From positions 1 to 34,663 of the forward strand of contig JAGHEK010000011.1 of assembly GCA_017889265.1 (NCBI GenBank): DNA of 34,663 nucleotides, given 5' to 3'. Both the position numbers and the translations under genes were made by a program. Position 1 is the first letter of the stretch. Each line of letters begins with the position of its first letter. This DNA comes from Romboutsia sp. Its GTDB lineage: Bacteria; Bacillota; Clostridia; Peptostreptococcales; Peptostreptococcaceae. The notes beneath the pieces were generated by a model that saw only the letters and a list, made by a program, of their open reading frames with translations, was not told the origin of the DNA and did no database searches. Below are positions 28,276-34,663 of the stretch, in pieces.

Positions 28276-28719
28276 TTATAATTTCTTTATCTTAAATAAT
28301 TCTTGATTATATTCAACCATATCAGAATCATTAACTAAAATATCTATCACTTCAAAATCGAATTCAGCTACTATCTCGTTCATAAGTTTCATAGCTTCAA
28401 CTATACATAAAATATCGCCTTTTGCTACCTTTTGACCTTTTACTATAAATGGTTCAGCATCTTTTGAAGGTGCTTTATAAAATGTACCTACCATAGGACT
28501 TTTTATATACTCAAAATTATCATAAATTTCCTCACTTATAGTATTGCTACTTTCAACTTTTTCTGTTTTATTATTTTCAGAAGTAACTTCTACTTTTTCT
28601 ATATTCCTCGATAAAGATTTGTCCATCTTAATGTATCCATCATCAATACTCGCTTCAAAATAAGATAAAGAAGAACTGTCAATAATGCTTATTAATTCTT
28701 TAACTTGTTCAAATTTCAT
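28276..28719 (-). CDS. accB: Acetyl-CoA carboxylase biotin carboxyl carrier protein
   Basis: SPMVGTFYKAPSKDAEPFI; biotinylation motif EAMKLMNEI. Confidence 0.96.
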   Translation of the reverse strand: MKFEQVKELISIIDSSSLSYFEASIDDGYIKMDKSLSRNIEKVEVTSENNKTEKVESSNTISEEIYDNFEYIKSPMVGTFYKAPSKDAEPFIVKGQKVAKGDILCIVEAMKLMNEIVAEFDFEVIDILVNDSDMVEYNQELFKIKKL

Positions 28720-28725
28720 CTTATT

Positions 28726-29955
28726 TTACTCCCATCTTTTAAACACTAAAGATGCATTATGTCCACCAAACCCTAAAGAATTAGTTAATACATAATTTAA
28801 TTTAGCTTCTCTACCAACGTTTGGCACATAATCTAAGTCTAATTCTTCATCTGAAACTTTATATCCTATCGTAGGAGGTATAAATCCTTCTTGAAGAGCT
28901 TTAACGCATATTATAGATTCAACTGCTCCTGCTGCTCCAAGCAAGTGTCCTGTCATAGATTTAGTCGAAGATATAGGAATATTCTTAGCATTTTCTTTAA
29001 ATACATTCTTTATAGCTCTAGTTTCGAATAAATCATTGTACGGTGTAGATGTGCCATGTGCATTTATATAAGAAATTTCACTTGTATCTATATTAGCTTC
29101 TTGTATTGCATCTTTCATAGCCTTAGACGCCCCAAAACCTTCAGGGTCTGGTGATGTTATATGAAATGCATCACAAGTTGAACCATAACCTACAACTTCT
29201 GCAAGTATCTTAGCTCCTCTTTTTTGAGCATGTTCTAAACTTTCTAAAACTAAAGCTCCCGCACCTTCTCCCATTACAAATCCACTTCTTTCCTTATCAA
29301 AAGGAATAGATGATCTTTCAGGATCATTATTTGAATTTAAAGCTCTCATATTTTGAAAACCTGCTATTCCTATTGTAGTTATAGGTGCTTCACTCGCTCC
29401 ACATATTATAACATCTGCATAACCGTGTTTTATATGTCTAAATGCATCACCTATACTATTAGTTCCAGTTGCACAAGCCGTAACAACAGATGTACACATT
29501 CCACGAGCTCCATATTTAATAGCTATGTTAGCACCAACTGCATTTATTATTGCCATTGGAACATACATTGGTGAAACTCTTTTAGGTCCTCTATCATAAA
29601 CATTTTTTATTTCAACTTCGTGAGTATTATATCCACCTATTCCAGAACTAAACATTACTCCAAATCTATCTTTGTCAATCTTTTCTAAATCAAGACCAGA
29701 GTTATTAAAAGCCTCCATACTAGCTATAAGACCATACTGAGTAAATCTGTCTATTCTTCTAGCTTCTTTTTTATCTATATAATCATATAAATTAAAATCT
29801 TTCAATTCTCCTGCTATTTTTACTTCTAAATCAGAAGTGTCTATAGATTTTATAAAATCTATACCTAATTTTCCTTTTTTAGAATTTTCCCAGAAATCCT
29901 CAACATTATTTCCAATAGGTGTCAAAGCTCCCATTCCTGTTACTACAACTCTCAT
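28726..29955 (-). CDS. fabF: Beta-ketoacyl-ACP synthase II
   Basis: MRVVVTGMGALTPIGNNVEDFW; CATGTNSIGDAFRHI; NAHGTSTPYND; start revised to 29955 after GGAGGGATTTT. Confidence 0.96.
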   Translation of the reverse strand: MRVVVTGMGALTPIGNNVEDFWENSKKGKLGIDFIKSIDTSDLEVKIAGELKDFNLYDYIDKKEARRIDRFTQYGLIASMEAFNNSGLDLEKIDKDRFGVMFSSGIGGYNTHEVEIKNVYDRGPKRVSPMYVPMAIINAVGANIAIKYGARGMCTSVVTACATGTNSIGDAFRHIKHGYADVIICGASEAPITTIGIAGFQNMRALNSNNDPERSSIPFDKERSGFVMGEGAGALVLESLEHAQKRGAKILAEVVGYGSTCDAFHITSPDPEGFGASKAMKDAIQEANIDTSEISYINAHGTSTPYNDLFETRAIKNVFKENAKNIPISSTKSMTGHLLGAAGAVESIICVKALQEGFIPPTIGYKVSDEELDLDYVPNVGREAKLNYVLTNSLGFGGHNASLVFKRWE

Positions 29956-29968
29956 AAAATCCCTCCAT

Positions 29969-30715
29969 TTACATCGACATTCCACCGTCAACGTGTAATA
30001 CTTGACCAGTTATATAATTAGAATAATCACTACCTAAAAACACAGCCATATTAGCAATATCCTCAGTACTTCCTAACTTTTTAAGAGGTATTTGAGAAAG
30101 TATAGCCTTTTTATGTTCGTCACTCAAAGAACTAGTCATATCTGTTTCTATAAATCCTGGTGCAATTGCATTAACATTTATATTTTTTGCTCCAAGTTCT
30201 CTTGCTAATGATTTTGTCATTCCTATAACACCTGCTTTTGACGCGCAGTAATTAACTTGACCTGCATTACCTAAAACACCAACAACAGAAGACATATTAA
30301 TTATTTTTCCGTATTTTTGTCTTAACATGACTGACGTAACAGCCTTTAAACAATTAAAAGTACCTTTTAAGTTTACATCTATTACTTTATCAAAATCATC
30401 TTCACTCATTCTTATTATTAAAGAATCCTTAGTTATACCAGCATTATTTACGAATATATCTATTTTTCCAAATTCTTTTTTAGCTTCATTTACTAAATTT
30501 ATAGCATCATCTAATATAGAAACATCTGCTTTAACTATTAAAGTCTTTACTCCAAAAGATTTAACCTCATCTTCTACTATTTTTGCTCTTTCTATATCAT
30601 TTTCACTTTTATAATTTATGACTATATTACAACCTAAAGATGCATATTTTAAAGCTATTGCTTTTCCTATCCCTCTAGTTGAACCAGTTATTATAGCACA
30701 TTTATCTTTTAACAT
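29969..30715 (-). CDS. fabG: 3-oxoacyl-ACP reductase
   Basis: AIITGSTRGIGKAIALKYA; NNAGITKDSLI; YCASKAGVIGMTKSLARE. Confidence 0.96.
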   Translation of the reverse strand: MLKDKCAIITGSTRGIGKAIALKYASLGCNIVINYKSENDIERAKIVEDEVKSFGVKTLIVKADVSILDDAINLVNEAKKEFGKIDIFVNNAGITKDSLIIRMSEDDFDKVIDVNLKGTFNCLKAVTSVMLRQKYGKIINMSSVVGVLGNAGQVNYCASKAGVIGMTKSLARELGAKNINVNAIAPGFIETDMTSSLSDEHKKAILSQIPLKKLGSTEDIANMAVFLGSDYSNYITGQVLHVDGGMSM

Positions 30716-30723
30716 AACATCAC

Positions 30724-31659
30724 CTAAATATTTTTTAAATTATCAACTACTTCTTTCAAAGATTTAAAATCTTCTATATTATAAGTTTTAACACTTCTAT
30801 TTATTTTTTTAACAAATCCAGTTAAAGTTTTTCCAGGTCCTAATTCTATGAAAGTATCAACACCTTTTTCTATCATATCATTTATACTATCTTCAAATAA
30901 AACTGACGACATTATATGTTTTCTTAAAATTTCTTTTATATCATCATCTTTTTTATAAGGTTTTCCAAGTAAATTAGAATAAACAACTTTATCAAAATCA
31001 TTTATATGAATATCTTTTAAATCTTCGTAAAATTCATAGCTAGCTTTTTCATATAAAGAACTGTGAAAAGGTCCACTTACTTTTAAAGGAACAAAAACTC
31101 CTCTTTTTTCTTTTACTAATTCACTAGCTTTATTTATAGCATCAATTTCACCAGTTATGACAACTTGTCCAGGACAATTAAAATTAGCTACCTCTATTAC
31201 TCCAAATTTTGAAGATTCTTTTAAAATTTCATCTAGTTTTTCATTATCAAGTCTTAAAACTGCTGCCATAGAACCTATACCTTCTTCTATCGCACTATCC
31301 ATTATACTGGCTCTTTTTTTAACTATTTTTAGACCTTCTTCAAATGAAAATACATTAGAATAAATCAAAGCACTGTACTCTCCTAGTGATAATCCTGCTA
31401 CAAAATCTGCCTCTATACCTTCTAAGGATAGTGCCTTTTGACAAGCAAGAGAAGTTATAAGTATTGCAAGTTGATTATTTCTAGTCAAAGTTAGCTCATC
31501 TTCTGGCCCTTCAAAAATAAGTTTTTTAATAGGAATTCCTAAAATTTCTTCTGATTTGTCAAATATTTCTTTACATTCTTTTATGTTATCGTATAGGTCT
31601 TTTCCCATGCCAATATACTGTGCACCTTGGCCTGGAAATAAAAATGCTATCTTCCCCAT
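30724..31659 (-). CDS. fabD: Malonyl-CoA:ACP transacylase
   Basis: MGKIAFLFPGQGAQYIGMGKDLY; AGLSLGEYSAL; GPFHSSLY; start likely 31659. Confidence 0.96.
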   Translation of the reverse strand: MGKIAFLFPGQGAQYIGMGKDLYDNIKECKEIFDKSEEILGIPIKKLIFEGPEDELTLTRNNQLAILITSLACQKALSLEGIEADFVAGLSLGEYSALIYSNVFSFEEGLKIVKKRASIMDSAIEEGIGSMAAVLRLDNEKLDEILKESSKFGVIEVANFNCPGQVVITGEIDAINKASELVKEKRGVFVPLKVSGPFHSSLYEKASYEFYEDLKDIHINDFDKVVYSNLLGKPYKKDDDIKEILRKHIMSSVLFEDSINDMIEKGVDTFIELGPGKTLTGFVKKINRSVKTYNIEDFKSLKEVVDNLKNI

Positions 31660-31675
31660 AAAATTACCTTCCATA

Positions 31676-32611
31676 TTATAATTTTTTTATAGAATTAATA
31701 CATTCATAAAATCCATCTACTAATTCATTTATTATTTCTTCACAAGTTTGTTCTTTATTTACTAAACCTGCTATTTGACCTGCCATTACAGAACCATTTA
31801 CTACATCACCGTCTACTACTGCTTTTTTCAAAGCACCTTTTCCTATAGTTTCTAGTTCTTCAATACTCGCACCTGATTTTTCTAATTTTTGATATTCTCT
31901 AGTTAAATTATTCTTTAATACTCTAATAGGATGACCTGTACTCATTCCTGTCACTTCACTATCAGTATCTTTAGAGCTTATTACTTTATCTTTGTAGTTT
32001 TGATGAACATTACATTCTTTAGAAACTAAAAATCTAGTACCAATCTGAACTCCACAAGCACCTAACATAAAACTAGCTGCTATTCCTCTACCATCTGCTA
32101 TTCCTCCTGCTGCTATAACCGGTATATTTACGTTATCAACAACTTGAGGAAGTAAGCTCATAGTAGTTAACTTTCCTATATGTCCACCTGATTCCATTCC
32201 TTCAACTATAACAGCATCTGCTCCTAGTTTTTCCATTTTCTTAGCAATTGCCACAGAAGGTATAACAGGTATCACTTTTATATTATGTTCTTTCCACATA
32301 TCTATGTATTTCCCTGGACTTCCTGCTCCAGTAGTAACTACCTCTACTTTTTCTTCACAAACTAAGTTTGCTATTTCATCTATATTATCGCTCATAAGCA
32401 TTATATTAACGCCAAAAGGCTTATTAGTTTTTTCTTTAGCACGTCTTATTTGCTCTCTTATAACCTCAACTAGTCCATATCCAGATATTATACCAAGACC
32501 TCCTGCTTCACTTACTGCTGCCGCTAAATCAGCATCAGAAATCCAAGCCATTGCTCCTTGAAATATAGGATATTTTATATTAAGTAATTCAGTTATTTTA
32601 GAATTTTTCAT
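31676..32611 (-). CDS. fabK: Enoyl-ACP reductase II (FMN-dependent)
   Basis: LNIKYPIFQGAMAWISDADLAAAVSEAGGLGIISG; VIVEGMESGGHIG; IPVIAAGGIADGRGIAASFMLGACGVQIGTRFL. Confidence 0.95.
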   Translation of the reverse strand: MKNSKITELLNIKYPIFQGAMAWISDADLAAAVSEAGGLGIISGYGLVEVIREQIRRAKEKTNKPFGVNIMLMSDNIDEIANLVCEEKVEVVTTGAGSPGKYIDMWKEHNIKVIPVIPSVAIAKKMEKLGADAVIVEGMESGGHIGKLTTMSLLPQVVDNVNIPVIAAGGIADGRGIAASFMLGACGVQIGTRFLVSKECNVHQNYKDKVISSKDTDSEVTGMSTGHPIRVLKNNLTREYQKLEKSGASIEELETIGKGALKKAVVDGDVVNGSVMAGQIAGLVNKEQTCEEIINELVDGFYECINSIKKL

Positions 32612-32655
32612 AAAGCACCTCCAAAATGCTTACAATATATTTAACCATATATACC

Positions 32656-32684
32656 ATTTTACAAAAGTTATAGCAAATGGTCAA
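32656..32684 (-). promoter_or_regulatory. Predicted sigma-A promoter for the fab/acc operon
   Basis: TTGACC-17 nt-TAAAAT on the minus strand, about 45 nt upstream of fabK ATG. Confidence 0.7.
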
Positions 32685-32724
32685 TCCCTACAAAGTTGTA
32701 CTAATTTATCGTATTTATTCTTAT

Positions 32725-32752
32725 AAAAAAATAGTCCCAAAGGACTATTTTT
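32725..32752 (-). terminator. Terminator downstream of sensor kinase
   Basis: AAAAAATAGTCC-CAAA-GGACTATTTTTT perfect inverted repeat. Confidence 0.8.
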
Positions 32753-32757
32753 TAAAT

Positions 32758-34663
32758 CTAAAAAGCATCAGAAAGTTCTATATCAACTTTTTCTTCATCT
32801 ATTAAATAACTATTTTCAGTTTGATTTTCTTTAATTAACTTTTCATTAGGTAAGTATATTTCAAAAGTAGTTCCTTTTTTCCCATCACTAAACAATTCTA
32901 TTTTACCACCACTACTTCTTACCATTGATTCAACTATACTAAGACCTATCCCACTTCCTTGACTTTTTTTAATAGATTTATCATTTTGTATGAATCTATC
33001 AAATATTTTTGATTGCATATCTAAAGGTATTCCTATACCATCATCAGCCACTACTATCTTTACATACTTATTATCAATATATATATTAACCCAAATATGA
33101 CCATTCTTATCAGTAAATTTTATAGCATTTGAAAGCAAGTTTAATACTATTCTCTCTATCATATCTACATCAGCTTTTATTATATGTTCCTCGACTTCAG
33201 TATCAAATATAACTTTTATCTGTTTTTGATTTGCATAATTTAAAACCGATTGAGTAATTCCCTCTACAACCATAACGATATCTATATTTATAAATTTAGG
33301 TTTTATAAATTCCATATCGGGTTTAGTAACGTCAAGTGTGTTATTTATAAGCTTTATCATTCTTTGACAATTATTTTTTAAAAATTTACTATGAGTAGTA
33401 TAATAAGAAATAAAATCTTCTTCATCTTTCTTTTTGTCCAGCAACTGAACAGTAGAATAAAATATATTAATAGGTGTTTTTAAGTCGTGAGAAATATTAG
33501 CAAAAAATTCATTTCTTATATTTTCCTGCTGTTTATATTTTTCGTACTCAATAAGTTCTCGCTGTTCTCTCATTCTTTTAGTAACATTTCTAAACATCAC
33601 TATAGTTAATATTTCTTTATCATATTCCAAAATCTGAACCATGCAATTTATAAATTCATCTAGCGTCTTTATTTCTAAAGGACCACTCCAGTATTTTTTC
33701 TCATTTAAAATATCAAGAACATATTTTATATATTCTTTATCTATTAAATCTAATTTTTTCAAAATGGATTCATAAATCCCTTCATCATTTCCATTGAAGT
33801 AATCTCTAGCTTTGTTGTTCATATATCTAACTTTGTTATTTTTATCAAATATTAATATACAACTATGTACATTCTCATCTGTCATTTTCTTAAATATAAA
33901 GTTCTCATCTTGTAAATCTTTATTTTTCTTTGTCTTAAATAAAAGCTCAAAAACAAGTCCACACACAAGAATCATAAAAGCTATATAAGTTATAGATATT
34001 GATAAAACCTGTGTATATAACGATTCAAAAAGCATACTATGTATATAACATATCCATTTTAAAGAAAATATAAAAAAACTTGCACCTATAACTGCATATA
34101 TATATTCCTTTTGATTTATAGATTTCGAAAAATATATAAAACTTAAAAACAAATAAAATAAAAACAAAAATATGTTATAATTTATAAAATATTCTTCACT
34201 CCTTAACTTAGTCCCCAATATATCTAAGTTATTAAAAATATTTATCAATGTAGAAATAAATAATATAAAAATCGCCGTCTTAATCTTATTTTTTAATATA
34301 ATTTTTCTTATCTTCTTAAAATTCAAAACACTTATTGACAACATTAAAATTCTAAGTAATGAATTTTCAAATAATATATGACTACTTTCTAAAACATTAT
34401 TTTTATTGTAAATAAATCCATCAACATTCCCAAAAAGTAAGTCAACTAAAAACACCATAAAAGAAAGCGCTATTATAAATAGTTCTTCTTTATTATTACT
34501 ATTAAAGCAGGTTATACAACTTATAATAGCTAAACTAGCAAGTAAAAAATCAAAACTTTTTATAAAGGTTAAAATGTGCTCTGTTTCTAAATCATCTATA
34601 TACAAGGAATTATAAAAAAACAGTATATACATCATAAAAACTAATAGAGAAAATGTTAATATA
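32758..34663 (-). CDS. Membrane sensor histidine kinase (multi-TM N-terminus, PAS, HisKA, HATPase), 5' end outside window
   Basis: FFANISHDLKTPINIFYSTVQLLDKK; ERIVLNLLSNAIKFTDKNG; GSGIGLSIVESMV. Frame stays open to the window edge upstream of the called ATG (ILTFSLLVFMMYILFFY), hydrophobic, so 34635 may not be the real start. Confidence 0.92.
   Translation of the reverse strand, partial: ILTFSLLVFMMYILFFYNSLYIDDLETEHILTFIKSFDFLLASLAIISCITCFNSNNKEELFIIALSFMVFLVDLLFGNVDGFIYNKNNVLESSHILFENSLLRILMLSISVLNFKKIRKIILKNKIKTAIFILFISTLINIFNNLDILGTKLRSEEYFINYNIFLFLFYLFLSFIYFSKSINQKEYIYAVIGASFFIFSLKWICYIHSMLFESLYTQVLSISITYIAFMILVCGLVFELLFKTKKNKDLQDENFIFKKMTDENVHSCILIFDKNNKVRYMNNKARDYFNGNDEGIYESILKKLDLIDKEYIKYVLDILNEKKYWSGPLEIKTLDEFINCMVQILEYDKEILTIVMFRNVTKRMREQRELIEYEKYKQQENIRNEFFANISHDLKTPINIFYSTVQLLDKKKDEEDFISYYTTHSKFLKNNCQRMIKLINNTLDVTKPDMEFIKPKFINIDIVMVVEGITQSVLNYANQKQIKVIFDTEVEEHIIKADVDMIERIVLNLLSNAIKFTDKNGHIWVNIYIDNKYVKIVVADDGIGIPLDMQSKIFDRFIQNDKSIKKSQGSGIGLSIVESMVRSSGGKIELFSDGKKGTTFEIYLPNEKLIKENQTENSYLIDEEKVDIELSDAF

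Noticed and set aside
29353-29574. Cys/Ser/Thr/Tyr-rich 73-aa plus-strand ORF (MKTCYSYCSYRCF...)
   Set aside because: Looks peptide-like but is an exact antisense of the fabF active-site region and lacks an RBS.
32690-32720. FapR/FabT-type operator upstream of fabK
   Set aside because: Only a half-site-like ATTAGTAC is visible; no convincing palindrome matching either consensus.
1-34663. CRISPR arrays, tRNA/rRNA genes, insertion sequences, prophage or defence systems
   Set aside because: No direct repeat arrays, no transposase/integrase motifs and no RNA gene signatures seen on reading both strands; ORFs are almost all core metabolism or housekeeping.

Overview
This is a low-GC Firmicutes (Clostridia-like, spore-forming) chromosomal window made mostly of core genes. 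Left to right it holds: a partial SH3b protein; hfq-miaA-mutL-mutS-(orphan)-miaB; a DUF421/DUF4363 pair; an operon of putative lipoprotein, response regulator, histidine kinase and truA; an mnmM-like/rluB-type RNA-modification pair; a VTT (DedA-like) protein and a rhodanese; feoAB; a small helical protein missing from the ORF track; a thioredoxin-reductase-like gene with trxA; a lipoprotein; ttcA-like; the cotJABC spore coat operon; a large fab/acc fatty-acid operon (fabK-D-G-F-accB-fabZ-accC-D-A); and a 5'-truncated membrane sensor kinase. I see no CRISPR array, tRNA, rRNA, transposon or prophage. I did not find a clearly new multi-gene system. The best leads are: (1) an in-frame TGA inside what looks like a complete lipoprotein signal peptide in the two-component operon; (2) a TrxB-like protein lacking the NADPH-binding motifs, resembling the ferredoxin-dependent flavin TrxR family; (3) an uncalled 59-aa CDS convergent with feoB; (4) a possible small structured RNA downstream of ttcA; and (5) palindromic operator-like sites.
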